From Halorussus ruber (lineage in GTDB: Archaea; Halobacteriota; Halobacteria; Halobacteriales; Haladaptataceae), in NCBI RefSeq assembly GCF_004765785.1, contig NZ_ML219768.1:124001-188000 (forward strand): a DNA stretch of 64,000 nucleotides, given 5' to 3'. Positions within the stretch are counted from its first letter, which is position 1, and every line of letters begins with the position of its first letter. Position numbers and translations under genes: made by a program. Shown here one piece after another: positions 55,486 through 64,000 of the stretch. Under the pieces are notes generated by a model. The model made no database searches. It saw only the letters and a list, made by a program, of their open reading frames with translations, and had not been told where the DNA came from.

Positions 55486-55641
55486 ATGGCTAGCGCGACC
55501 AAAAACGGCCCCTCAGAGGGAGTCGAGTTCATCTACGAAGACGACGGGAGCGTTACCGCCAAGGATATCGAATCTGGTCTGGCGCGCGGGAAAGGTTCGG
55601 ACGACGTTCTCCGGTCGAGAGATTCTCTCAGTCCTGACTGA
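55486..55641 (+). pseudogene. Truncated HicB-type antitoxin fragment
   Basis: A 51-codon frame. Residues 1-33 (GVEFIYEDDGSVTAKDIESG) match the N-terminal half of haloarchaeal HicB antitoxins. The rest reads the HicA region in the wrong frame and stops at 55639. The HicB C-terminal half is missing. Confidence 0.5.
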
Positions 55642-55837
55642 TTTCGGCTACGTTCCCCAATCCCACAGAGGGAGCCACGTCCGGGTCCGATACGAGCATC
55701 CGGAAACCGGAACCGTTCGGAACGTAGACCTGGCGCTCCACGACGAGGTCAAAATTGGCACGCTCGAATCGATTGCCGACCAATGCGGAGCAGACGACGT
55801 CCGCGAGTGGTGTCGGTGGGTGGACGAACACTGCTGA
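55580..55837 (+). pseudogene. HicA-type toxin fragment without start codon
   Basis: In the +1 frame relative to hicB, 55580-55837 encodes a HicA-like protein: RAGKVRTTFSGREIL, then GYVPQSHRGSHVRVRYEH and KIGTLESIADQCGADD, ending WVDEHC. HicA motifs (G-S-H-x-x, G-T-L-x-x-I) are intact, including the catalytic His in RGSHV. There is no in-frame ATG, GTG or TTG upstream. The HicB and HicA frames meet at an AAA run; removing one A would join them. A deletion plus 1-base insertion explains the pattern. Confidence 0.5.
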
Positions 55838-55947
55838 GACAGTATGGAGTGAAAGATAGACCAGTCAACGATTAGCTCTCACTAATCCGCGAGCGTCCCA
55901 AATTATTTGAGAGAAAAAGTCCAACTTTCTGCCGAGAGGTGAACGAC

Positions 55948-56484
55948 GTGAACTCGTGGAAAGACGAACTCAGCGCCCGAGACCGGATTCGAGAGGTCGC
56001 TACGACGGTCTCGCGCCCGCGGTCGGTGAACTGGGTCCGACAGGAGGCCGACGTGTCGTGGCAGACGGCGAAAGACGAACTCGACAGACTGGTCGAACAC
56101 GACCAACTTCGTCGCGTCTTCCCCGACGACCGAAAAGAGTCGGCCGAGGACCCCCGATACGTGCCGGATTACAAGACGCAGTATCTCTCGCGTATCCGAG
56201 AGCTAACCGACGACTACACGCGCGAGGAGTTACGCGAGGAAATCGCGGCGATTCAGGACGAGATTCACGGTTGGAAGGCCGAGTTCGACGTCGAGAGTCG
56301 CCGCGAACTCGAATCCACGCTCACCGACGAGGACCTGCTGGGCGACGAAGTCCGAGAGCGCAATCGCGTCCTCCGGCGGTGGGAGCGCAACGAGGAGACG
56401 AAGACGCTCCTCCAGCACGGTCTCGACCTGTACGACGACCTCGCCGACCTCGAAACCGACTCGTCGGCAACATCTCCCGCCTGA
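55948..56484 (+). CDS. Winged-helix protein of a putative two-gene module (DUF7342-like)
   Basis: A 178-aa protein. A winged-helix domain occupies the first ~60 residues (SRPRSVNWVRQEADVSWQTA, then DELDRLVEHDQLRRV); the rest is charged and helical, with a coiled-coil look. GTG 55948 has GAGAGGTG at the right distance; GTG 55939 overlaps that site. It precedes the next gene by 5 bases. Possible antitoxin or regulator of the partner; inferred. Confidence 0.65.
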   Translation: MNSWKDELSARDRIREVATTVSRPRSVNWVRQEADVSWQTAKDELDRLVEHDQLRRVFPDDRKESAEDPRYVPDYKTQYLSRIRELTDDYTREELREEIAAIQDEIHGWKAEFDVESRRELESTLTDEDLLGDEVRERNRVLRRWERNEETKTLLQHGLDLYDDLADLETDSSATSPA

Positions 56485-56489
56485 GTCGC

Positions 56490-56981
56490 ATGCCGCCGTT
56501 TCCACTCTTGCTCGCCAATCGAGCGCGACTCACGCAAGAAACCGTCCACGAGTCCATCCACGAGTGGCTCACCGGCCACGCCGGTTTTCATGACGTTCGA
56601 TATGCGCCCTCTCGCATCCGTCGGGAAGAGGTCCACGCCGAAGTCGACCCCGACGTGATGCTGGAAGCCGACTACGACACATTGAGCGCGCGACTCGAAG
56701 TCCAGTTCGAGTTCCCGCAAAGTGCTGGGTACGACTACTACCGGATTCAGTGGGTCGAACCGGACCGCGACTGGTCGGTCGGGTGGCATCAGGACGACCA
56801 CCGGAACGACCTCGGCGAGTGTCACCTCCAACTCGACCACGAGACGGAAGTCGCGGACGTTCGCTCTGCGGACTTTCTGGATTCCCATCCCCTCAACGTC
56901 CTCGAAACTCGGTTGACGCAACTGCCGGACGTACTCGGCTGGATTTCGTGGGACGAGGGAAAGCCGCACTTCGATTCGTGA
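56490..56981 (+). CDS. Possible TumE/DUF6516-like toxin
   Basis: A 163-aa protein. The segment YYRIQWVEPDRDWSVGWHQD followed by LGECHLQLDH resembles the TumE (DUF6516) pattern (Tyr/Trp-rich strand, His/Asp pairs, terminal His). The N-terminal half is less conserved. It follows the winged-helix gene by 5 bases as a toxin-antitoxin pair would. The assignment is by motif only. It abuts the convergent phosphohexomutase gene. Confidence 0.5.
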   Translation: MPPFPLLLANRARLTQETVHESIHEWLTGHAGFHDVRYAPSRIRREEVHAEVDPDVMLEADYDTLSARLEVQFEFPQSAGYDYYRIQWVEPDRDWSVGWHQDDHRNDLGECHLQLDHETEVADVRSADFLDSHPLNVLETRLTQLPDVLGWISWDEGKPHFDS

Positions 56982-58382
56982 CTACACCAGCGGTTCGACT
57001 AACTCACGACCTGCATCGAGCAACGCCGACACCCTGTCCTCGCTCGCGGCCTCGGCGTACACCCGCATCTTGGGTTCGGTCCCGCTCGGGCGGACCAGTA
57101 GCCACGACCCGTCTTCGAGCAGAATCTTGAACCCGTCGGTGTCGTTGACCTCCTCGACGCGTTCGCCAGCGACCTCGTCGGGGAGTTCGGCCCCTAACTC
57201 CGACAGCACGGCCTGCTTGCGGTCGTCGGGACAGTCCACGCTGACCTTGCTCTGGTGAATCTCGCCGAACTCGTCCAGCAGGGCGTCCACGCGGTCGTCG
57301 TAGGACCGCTCGTTCTCGACAGCGCCAGCGAGCAGGGCCATCAGCACGCCGTCCTTCTCGCGGACGTGGCCCCGAATCGAGAAGCCGCCGGACTCCTCGC
57401 CGCCGATGAGGGCGTCGGAGTCGTCCATCGCCTCGGCGACCCACTTGTAGCCGACCGCGGTCTCGACCACGTCTTCGCCGTGGGCCTCGGCCACCCGGTC
57501 CACGAGGAAGGTGGTCGAGACGGTCCGGACCGCCGGGCCGGAATCGGATTCGAGGAGGTAGTCGTACGTCGCCGCGAAAAAGAGGTTCTCGTCCAAGAAG
57601 CCCCGGTCGGGGGTCACGACGGCGATTCGGTCCGAATCGCCGTCGTTGGCGATGCCGAGGTCTGCGTCCTTCTCGCGGACCGCCTCGACCAAGCCCTGTA
57701 GGTTCTCGGCGCTCGGTTCGGGGTTCGTTCCGCCGAACTCGGCGTCCTGCTCGCAGCGCCGCCGGTGGACGGTCGCCCCGGCGCGTTCCAGCAGTTCGTC
57801 GGTGAACCCCCGGCCCGACCCGTGCATCGCGTCGTAGACGACTTCGAGGCCCTCCAAATCCGCGTCGGCGTCGGGACCGACGCCCACGAGGTCGAAGACG
57901 TGTTCGGCGTAGGGTTCCAGCAGGTCCTCCTCGCGGACGCTCCCCTGTTCGTCCTCGGGGAGCGCGCGGGGTTCCGCGATGCGGGCCATGATTTCGTCGG
58001 TGACCTCCGGCAGCGCGGGCGCGGCGTCGTGAGGGAAGTACTTCACGCCGTTGTAGTTGGGCGGGTTGTGCGAGGCCGAGACGACCAGCGCGCCCGCCAA
58101 GTCCCGGTCCGCGATGGTCCAGACCGCCAGCGGCGTCGGGCAGTCACGCGGCGGAATCAGCGCGTCGAAGCCGTTTGCGGCCAGCACGCGGCACAACTCC
58201 TCGGCGAATCCGCGCGACGTCTCGCGGGCGTCGTAGCCGACAGCGACGGTTCCCTCGTCGCGGTCCTCGACCTCGCGCAGGTAGTCGGCGACCGCCTGCC
58301 CGACCATCCTGACCCGAGGAGCGGTGAACTCGTCCAGCGTCGCTCGCCAGCCGTCGGTTCCGAACGAAATCGGCGTCTCCAT
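56982..58382 (-). CDS. Phosphoglucomutase/phosphomannomutase
   Basis: A 466-aa alpha-D-phosphohexomutase. SASHNPPNYNGVK has the phosphoserine, DGDSDR the Mg site, GEESGGFS the sugar-binding loop and RPSGTEPKMRVY the phosphate-binding loop. It interconverts hexose 1- and 6-phosphates for glycan synthesis. ATG 58382 gives METPISFGTDGWR; upstream frame is unsupported. Confidence 0.92.
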   Translation of the reverse strand: METPISFGTDGWRATLDEFTAPRVRMVGQAVADYLREVEDRDEGTVAVGYDARETSRGFAEELCRVLAANGFDALIPPRDCPTPLAVWTIADRDLAGALVVSASHNPPNYNGVKYFPHDAAPALPEVTDEIMARIAEPRALPEDEQGSVREEDLLEPYAEHVFDLVGVGPDADADLEGLEVVYDAMHGSGRGFTDELLERAGATVHRRRCEQDAEFGGTNPEPSAENLQGLVEAVREKDADLGIANDGDSDRIAVVTPDRGFLDENLFFAATYDYLLESDSGPAVRTVSTTFLVDRVAEAHGEDVVETAVGYKWVAEAMDDSDALIGGEESGGFSIRGHVREKDGVLMALLAGAVENERSYDDRVDALLDEFGEIHQSKVSVDCPDDRKQAVLSELGAELPDEVAGERVEEVNDTDGFKILLEDGSWLLVRPSGTEPKMRVYAEAASEDRVSALLDAGRELVEPLV

Positions 58383-58571
58383 ACCCGGAAGGACTGGGGC
58401 CGCGCCGAAAAAACCACCGCGTGGCTCTGTCCCGCGAACCAATCGGCATTCGAACAGATTTCGAACCTCCCCACGACCGGCAAATCAGCCCCGCTGCGGA
58501 TTGGTACGCGTTTTTACAAAAACGAGATTCTGGAAACTGTTTTCCCTCTCAGTCTCCTTCCTTCGAACAAG

Positions 58572-59171
58572 ATGAACGAGAACCCTGTCGTCGTCGCGCT
58601 GGCCGGAAGCATGCGCGACGGGAGCTACACCCGGACCGCCCTGAAACACGCCCTCGCGGCCGCCGAGGAGCGCGGTGCCGAGACCGAACTGCTGGACGTC
58701 CGCGAGTACGACCTCCCCGTCTTCGACCCCGACGAGGACGAACCGCCGGAGGCGACCGAACTCAAGCGCAAGATTCGGGAGGCCGACACCGTCCTCTGGG
58801 GAAGCCCGGTCTACCACGGGTCGTACTCCTCGGCCTTCCGGAACGTCCACGACTACTGCGGGTTCGACGAGTACGAGGACACCACGGTCGGCCTGCTGAC
58901 CTGCGCCGGAGGCGGGTCGTTCGCCAGCACCCTCGACCACATGCGGGTCACGGCCCGGGGAGTCCACGCGTGGGTTCTGCCCCATCAGGTCGGCATCCGG
59001 AGCGCCCGCGACAAAATCGAGGACGGCGAAATCGTAGACGAGTCCATCGAGGAGCGCGTCGAGAAACTCGGCGAGCAGGCCGTCGAGTACGCCTACATCC
59101 ACCCCGACGTGACCGCGCCCGACGCTGGCGTGGACGCCGAGGGCCAGCAGACCGCCGAGGCCGACGATTAA
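58572..59171 (+). CDS. NADPH-dependent FMN reductase
   Basis: A 199-aa flavodoxin-fold protein. VVALAGSMRDGSYTRTALKH is the flavin phosphate loop, WGSPVYHGSYSSAFRNVHDY the second motif. It reduces FMN or quinones. AT-rich promoter upstream; not in an operon. Confidence 0.88.
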   Translation: MNENPVVVALAGSMRDGSYTRTALKHALAAAEERGAETELLDVREYDLPVFDPDEDEPPEATELKRKIREADTVLWGSPVYHGSYSSAFRNVHDYCGFDEYEDTTVGLLTCAGGGSFASTLDHMRVTARGVHAWVLPHQVGIRSARDKIEDGEIVDESIEERVEKLGEQAVEYAYIHPDVTAPDAGVDAEGQQTAEADD

Positions 59172-59201
59172 ATCCGACCGACTCGTAGCTGGGGTCGAAC
59201 C

Positions 59202-60116
59202 ATGAGCGAGGTCGTCCTCCTGACGGGCGGGACCAGCGGAATCGGCCGCGAGGCCGCCGAGATACTCGCAGCGCAGGGCGCAATCGTCCTCTTCACGGGG
59301 CGGGACCGCGAGGCCGGACGAGAAGTCCTCTTGGCGGTTCGGAGCGCCCATCCGGAGAGCGCGGGCGAGTTCTACCGCGTCGATTTCGCGGACTTCGAGG
59401 CGGTCCGCGAGTTGGCGCGCGAGATTCGGGCGGACTACGACCGCCTCGACGCGCTGGTCAACAACGCCGGGACCTCCCAGAGCCAGCGCCGGACGACCGA
59501 GGAGGGCGTCGAGTTCACCTTCGCGGTCAACCACCTCGCGCCCTTCCTGCTGACGAATCTCCTCGTGCCGCGCCTGCGCGAGAGCGCCCCCGCACGAATC
59601 ATCAATACGACGAGCGCACTCCACGAGAACGGCTCGCTGTCGGACTTGGAGGCGGTCGTCCGCGGCGAGGAGGCGGACGGGAGCGGAGCGTTCGACGGAC
59701 TCGACGCCTACGCCGACTCGAAACTGGCGAACGTCCTCTTCACGGTGGAGTTGGCCGAGCGACTCGCGGGGACCGGCGTGACTGCCAACTGCGTGCATCC
59801 GGGGTGGATTCCACAGACCGGCCTCGTCCGGAACTCGACCGGCTTCGCTCGGGCGTTCACCGGCGCGGCCGCGCTCGTCGCCAGCGTCGCCCCGGTCGGC
59901 CCCTTCGAGAGCGTCGAGGGGGCCGCCGACGCGCTGGTGTATCTGACCACGAGCGACGAGGTGGCCGACGTGTCTGGCGCGTACTTCGACCGAAGAGAGC
60001 GGGCTTCTCCCGCGAAAGTCGTCGGGGACGAGGAGCTACGGCGTCGGCTCTGGCGGCGGAGCGCGGAGTTGGTCGGGCTTCCGGCGTCGGTGCCCGAGGG
60101 CGATCCGCTGGCGTGA
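59202..60116 (+). CDS. Short-chain dehydrogenase/reductase
   Basis: A 304-aa Rossmann-fold oxidoreductase. TGGTSGIGREAA is the NAD(P) site, NNAG near 88, and Y-A-D-S-K (DAYADSKLAN) the catalytic Tyr/Lys pair. It resembles the retinol-dehydrogenase-like subgroup. It starts 31 bases after the FMN reductase gene. Confidence 0.88.
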   Translation: MSEVVLLTGGTSGIGREAAEILAAQGAIVLFTGRDREAGREVLLAVRSAHPESAGEFYRVDFADFEAVRELAREIRADYDRLDALVNNAGTSQSQRRTTEEGVEFTFAVNHLAPFLLTNLLVPRLRESAPARIINTTSALHENGSLSDLEAVVRGEEADGSGAFDGLDAYADSKLANVLFTVELAERLAGTGVTANCVHPGWIPQTGLVRNSTGFARAFTGAAALVASVAPVGPFESVEGAADALVYLTTSDEVADVSGAYFDRRERASPAKVVGDEELRRRLWRRSAELVGLPASVPEGDPLA

Positions 60117-60120
60117 AGAG

Positions 60121-60375
60121 CTATCCGCCCTCACCTTCGACCAACCGTTCCTTCTCGGCGCGCGTGAGCTGTTTAATCTCGTACTCGCGGGACATCGCCG
60201 CCGACTGTGACTCGAACCGCTCTTTGTGGACGAGTTCGACCGGCGTTCGCCCGCGGGTGTACTTCGCGCCCTCTCCTCGGTCGTGTTCGCGGACGCGCCG
60301 CTTGACGTCGGTGGTATAGCCGGTGTAAAAACTGCCGTCGGCGCATTCGATAACGTAGACCCAGTGGACCGACAC
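60121..60375 (-). CDS. GIY-YIG nuclease-like protein (UPF0213 type)
   Basis: An 84-aa GIY-YIG domain: HWVYVIECADGSFYTGYTTD, then KRRVREH. GYT replaces YIG and the conserved Arg is kept. Such small proteins may act in DNA repair; role unproven. Convergent with the SDR gene. Confidence 0.85.
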   Translation of the reverse strand: MSVHWVYVIECADGSFYTGYTTDVKRRVREHDRGEGAKYTRGRTPVELVHKERFESQSAAMSREYEIKQLTRAEKERLVEGEGG

Positions 60376-60432
60376 GCCTTACAGGCTTCGCGTGGTGGTT
60401 CTTAGCTTTTCGATTCCCGCCCGTTCGACGGG

Positions 60433-60588
60433 CTATACGTTCGCCTCTCTGGCGCGTTGGCGCGCAACTTCTGCAATCCCGGCGTTCGCCGAACACGAGA
60501 CGCACGCTCGAACTGCGCCGTTCTCGTCGGCGAATACTCGAGCGAAACGTTCCGAGACGTGCGCGCCGCAGTGGTCACACTTTGGCAT
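60433..60588 (-). CDS. DUF7563-like small zinc-ribbon protein
   Basis: A 51-aa protein from ATG 60588 to TAG 60433. CDHC near 4-7 and CVSC near 29-32 form a zinc ribbon, with SERFARVFADENGAVRA between them. This matches the DUF7563 pattern common in haloarchaea. Confidence 0.7.
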   Translation of the reverse strand: MPKCDHCGAHVSERFARVFADENGAVRACVSCSANAGIAEVARQRAREANV

Positions 60589-60786
60589 TGGGTGTCATCT
60601 GGCAGGGTCGCTGCCAGCAACCAAATCTTTGTCCCGAGACACCAAAAACCCTTCCCATACCCAAACCTCTTTTTCGGAAACGCAAACAACGTTTTCGTGA
60701 ATTGTGTTCCACCGAGTCGGACGTAACAGAGATACGCCGATTGTAACAGCCCGTTGTATCGGGGTAAGACGACGTGTCGGTCCGGG

Positions 60787-61581
60787 CTACTCCGGCGCGG
60801 TGTTTTCACCCTCGTCGTCCGCATCCCCACCATCGACCGCTCTGGCGACGAGTCCGGCCTGTGCGCCCGCGACGAACCCGGCATCGATGTTCACGACGGA
60901 GATGACCGAGCAGGACTGGAGCATCCCGGCGAGTGCGGCCTCGCCCTCGCCGCCGTAGCCGTACCCCGTCGAGACCGGGAGACCGATGACGGGTGTATCG
61001 ACGAGTCCGGCGACCACGGTCGGGAGCGCGCCCTCCCGGCCCGCGGCGACGACCAGCACGTCGGCCGCGCGCAGGCGGTCGAGTTGGTCCACGATGCGGG
61101 TGAGCGCGGCGACGCCCACGTCCTCGATGCGCTCGACGCTCGCGCCCATCTCCTCGGCGAGGACCGCGGCCTCGCCCGCGGGAATCGCGTCGCTCGTGCC
61201 CCCGGTGACGACTGTCACGGTCGCGTCGAGGTCCGGGCGTTCGAACTCCGGCGCGTGGGCGACGACGACGCCCGAGCGACTGTGGACCGTCACCTCGGCG
61301 TCGGGGTGGTCGTCGGCGAGGAGTTGCCGGATGGCCCGGCGCTGGTCGCCGTCGGTCCGCGTCACGATTGCGCGCCCGGTGGTCTCGACCGCCGTCTCGG
61401 CGAGCGAAGCGGTCTCCTCGGGCGTCTTGCCATCGCCCAGAATCGCCTCGGGGACTCCTCTGCGGGTCTCTCGCGCCGCGTCGAACCGCCCGGCCTCGTC
61501 GGTTGCGTAGCCCGAGAGCCGGGCCTCTGCCTCGGCGGGACTCACCTCACCGGCGGCGACCGCGTCGAGTAATTCGCGCAT
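60787..61581 (-). CDS. larB: LarB, nickel-pincer cofactor biosynthesis
   Basis: A 264-aa protein of the LarB/PurE-like family, which carboxylates nicotinate mononucleotide precursors for the nickel-pincer cofactor of LarA racemases. VVTGGTSDAIPAGEAAVLAE, VVAAGREGALPTVVAGLVDTPV and STGYGYGGEGEAAL are hallmarks. larA, larC and larE are not in the window. It is monocistronic. Confidence 0.85.
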   Translation of the reverse strand: MRELLDAVAAGEVSPAEAEARLSGYATDEAGRFDAARETRRGVPEAILGDGKTPEETASLAETAVETTGRAIVTRTDGDQRRAIRQLLADDHPDAEVTVHSRSGVVVAHAPEFERPDLDATVTVVTGGTSDAIPAGEAAVLAEEMGASVERIEDVGVAALTRIVDQLDRLRAADVLVVAAGREGALPTVVAGLVDTPVIGLPVSTGYGYGGEGEAALAGMLQSCSVISVVNIDAGFVAGAQAGLVARAVDGGDADDEGENTAPE

Positions 61582-61729
61582 ATCCGACTCTGGGCGCTCT
61601 AGGTACTCCTACCCTCCGACCTGCCGAAGCGAGGGCACACAACTCGCTAGTATTTATAGGTTTCGGCCCCTGTGACAGATGACCGGGAAATCAGCTACAT
61701 GGGCCTGTTAGCCCGAAAATTTGAGAAGC

Positions 61730-61736
61730 TTTATTA
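61730..61736 (+). promoter_or_regulatory. TATA box of the DUF1931 gene
   Basis: TTTATTA ends 26 bases before ATG 61762, leaderless spacing. A 4-bp hairpin (GGGC/GCCC near 61701-61714) lies just upstream. Confidence 0.55.
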
Positions 61737-61761
61737 GGGGTGGCAGGAAAGAAAAGGGCGT

Positions 61762-61929
61762 ATGGCAGACCTCATCGTCAAAGCCGCTGTCAAGGACGCA
61801 CTGGACGACAAGAACGTGGCGTCGGACTTCTACGACGCCCTCGACGAGCGCGTCGACGAACTCCTCGACGAGGCTGCCCGCCGCGCCGAGGCCAACGACC
61901 GAAAGACGGTCCAGCCCCGCGACCTGTAA
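61762..61929 (+). CDS. DUF1931 histone-fold protein
   Basis: A 55-aa protein, MADLIVKAAVKDALDD onward, one DUF1931 histone-like fold. It is highly expressed in some haloarchaea. Promoter at 61730. Confidence 0.85.
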   Translation: MADLIVKAAVKDALDDKNVASDFYDALDERVDELLDEAARRAEANDRKTVQPRDL

Positions 61930-62112
61930 ATCGGGAGCCTAACCACGTTTCTTTTATCGGCGTTAACGGTATAGAGCTATGCTTGTCGTTGTTTGAGCAA
62001 TAATTATGATTGTTAGAGTAGTGTATATGTGGGTCTGAAACCGTTATCTATTCGCTTCAATCCGGTCTGACTGCAACCTCTAACCGGAGAATCGTGGCTA
62101 TGAACACTTTTT

Positions 62113-62264
62113 GAAGCCCCCGCCCGCTCGCGGTCGCTCTGCGGGATATTTCCGCGCTCTCCGCACCGCCCGCGCGGAAATAGTGGCCCGCAGAGACGAC
62201 CACGGGCCTGACGGCCCGCGACCGGGCGGCCCCTTCATCCCGCCCGAATCGGTTGATTCGCCGA
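62113..62264 (+). ncRNA. Structured repeat element, family A, copy 3
   Basis: P1 GAAG 62113-62116 with CTTC 62233-62236; P2 62120-62131 with 62218-62229 (11 of 12 pairs), differing from copy 1 on both sides; P3 62132-62136 with 62197-62201, CTCTGCGGG 62137-62145 with CCCGCAGAG 62187-62195 (A to T and T to A in pairing positions), TTTCCGCGC 62149-62157 with GCGCGGAAA 62172-62180; P4 62204-62208 with 62213-62217; 3' hairpin 62249-62252 with 62261-62264. It fills the gap before rpiA; 61930-62112 is AT-rich with no gene. Confidence 0.6.
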
Positions 62265-62375
62265 GTGCGCGCCCCGCCGGTTGGTCCACCGCGCGCTTTC
62301 CGGTGGTCTGTCTCACCGAGTGGACGCCGTGGCCCATCGCACCGAGCGCGTCCGCGGCGGCCGCCGCGGGCGCGT

Positions 62376-63062
62376 TCAGAACGTCTTGACGTTTACGCCG
62401 TCCTCGCGGCCGACGTGGATTTCGTCGGCCATCCCGACGAACAGGCCGTGTTCGACCGCGCCGGGGATTTCCGCGAGTTCGGCCGCGAGTTCGGCCGGGT
62501 TGGGGATGGTGCCGAAATCGCAGTCGAGCAGGAGATTCCCGTTGTCGGTCACGACCGGGCCGTCCTTGCGCTCGGCCGAGCGGAGCGAGGAGGACCCCCC
62601 GAGCGCGCGGATTCTACCCGCCGCGGTGGTTCTGGCGTCGGGCAGGACCTCGACCGGGACCGAGTGGTCGAGTTGCGCGGCGGCCTTGCTCGGGTCGGCG
62701 ACCACCAGCAGGCGGTCGGCCGCGGCGTCCACGATTTTCTCGCGGGCGTGGGCACCGCCGCCGCCCTTCACGAGGTGCGGGCCGGAGAACTGGTCGGCCC
62801 CGTCGATGGCGAGGTGGACCTGCTGGACTTGGTCGAGGTCCGCGAGCGGCACGCTGACCTTCTTGGCGAGTTCCCGAGACTGGAAAGACGTCGGGACGCC
62901 TCGGATGTCGAGGCCGCTGTCTACCTTCCGGCCGAGCGCCCGAATCGCGTGGGCCGCGGTCGAACCCGTGCCGAGTCCGACGACCATGCCGTCTTCGACC
63001 GCCTCGGCTGCGCTCTCGCCCGCCGCGCGCTTCTCCTCGTCGCTTCCGCCGGTCGTCTTCAT
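62376..63062 (-). CDS. rpiA: Ribose-5-phosphate isomerase A
   Basis: A 228-aa enzyme converting ribose 5-phosphate to ribulose 5-phosphate. [17 protein letters not shown] is the phosphate site, DGADQFSG the active-site loop and [11 protein letters not shown] the catalytic Glu region. Full length. Confidence 0.93.
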   Translation of the reverse strand: MKTTGGSDEEKRAAGESAAEAVEDGMVVGLGTGSTAAHAIRALGRKVDSGLDIRGVPTSFQSRELAKKVSVPLADLDQVQQVHLAIDGADQFSGPHLVKGGGGAHAREKIVDAAADRLLVVADPSKAAAQLDHSVPVEVLPDARTTAAGRIRALGGSSSLRSAERKDGPVVTDNGNLLLDCDFGTIPNPAELAAELAEIPGAVEHGLFVGMADEIHVGREDGVNVKTF

Positions 63063-63242
63063 GCCCGGAGTTGCGGCGTCCCCGCTAAAAAGTGTGACCG
63101 AACGCCGAAGCGGACGACGAGGCGAATCCAGACGCCACGGGGCGACGAGGCGACCGAGCCGAGACGGGACGCCGACAACGGGACGTTTCCCGGCGGAACG
63201 GGCGCTAGTGTTTTAGCCGTTCCTCACGAAGTATGCGAGACG

Positions 63243-64000
<758 letters not shown>

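Noticed and set aside
61681-61720. tRNA-like hairpin near 61700
   Set aside because: The 4-bp stem has no cloverleaf or T-loop sequence around it.
62098-62337. Open frames through structured element A3
   Set aside because: The sequence is explained by the repeat's paired stems, and the translations are low complexity.

Overview
The window is haloarchaeal chromosome (class Halobacteria). The evidence is high GC, strongly acidic proteins, TATA boxes about 25 bases ahead of leaderless starts, Tat-type signal peptides and lipoboxes, and archaeal housekeeping genes (archaeal-type alaS, rps6e, rfcS, a SAMP2-type ubiquitin-like protein, a Bat-type regulator). The genus cannot be fixed from the sequence alone. 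No tRNA, rRNA or CRISPR array was found.

Layout. 1-12.2 kb: a nucleoside-type deaminase, then a Bat-family sensor/regulator divergent from a six-gene molybdoenzyme operon in the order B-C-A (tetrathionate-reductase-like), with a TorD/DmsD chaperone, an Mrp Fe-S carrier and MobA; most of these genes overlap by 4 nt. 12.3-17.0 kb: beta-CASP RNase, polysaccharide deacetylase, GNAT enzyme and an Mrr-type nuclease. 17.1-18.3 kb: a structured repeat and an IS200/IS605-type remnant. 18.3-24.5 kb: small regulator, membrane proteins, an RNA-ligase-like protein with an altered active site, AzlCD and Spo0M. 24.6-27.9 kb: a CHAT protease operon with a DUF7504-like protein and a facing 45-aa membrane protein. 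28-36.7 kb: aldehyde dehydrogenase, a candidate nuclease, a nosDFY operon with divergent nosL, and a SOUL protein. 36.8-38.3 kb: an unknown two-gene Tat-substrate operon beside AT-rich DNA. 38.3-48.3 kb: ribosomal protein S6e, YihY, alaS, a leaderless non-AUG gene and an ABC exporter. 48.5-51.7 kb: rfcS with a 700-residue intein. 51.9-57 kb: a polymer-forming membrane protein, a SAMP2-peroxiredoxin fusion, and two toxin-antitoxin-like loci (one decayed HicBA). 57-64 kb: phosphohexomutase, FMN reductase, SDR, GIY-YIG, zinc ribbon, LarB, a DUF1931 histone-fold protein, RpiA and the start of a MacB/LolD-type ABC transporter.

Two families of dispersed structured elements run through the intergenic regions. 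Family A (three copies: 163-317, 17082-17236 on minus, 62113-62264) folds into a multi-helix structure whose paired bases change together between copies. Family B (29752-29890, 53037-53343, 54772-54930) has its own covarying stems and a conserved 3' box. I cannot assign either to a named RNA family. These elements, the SAMP2-peroxiredoxin fusion and the CHAT locus are the main candidates for undescribed biology.
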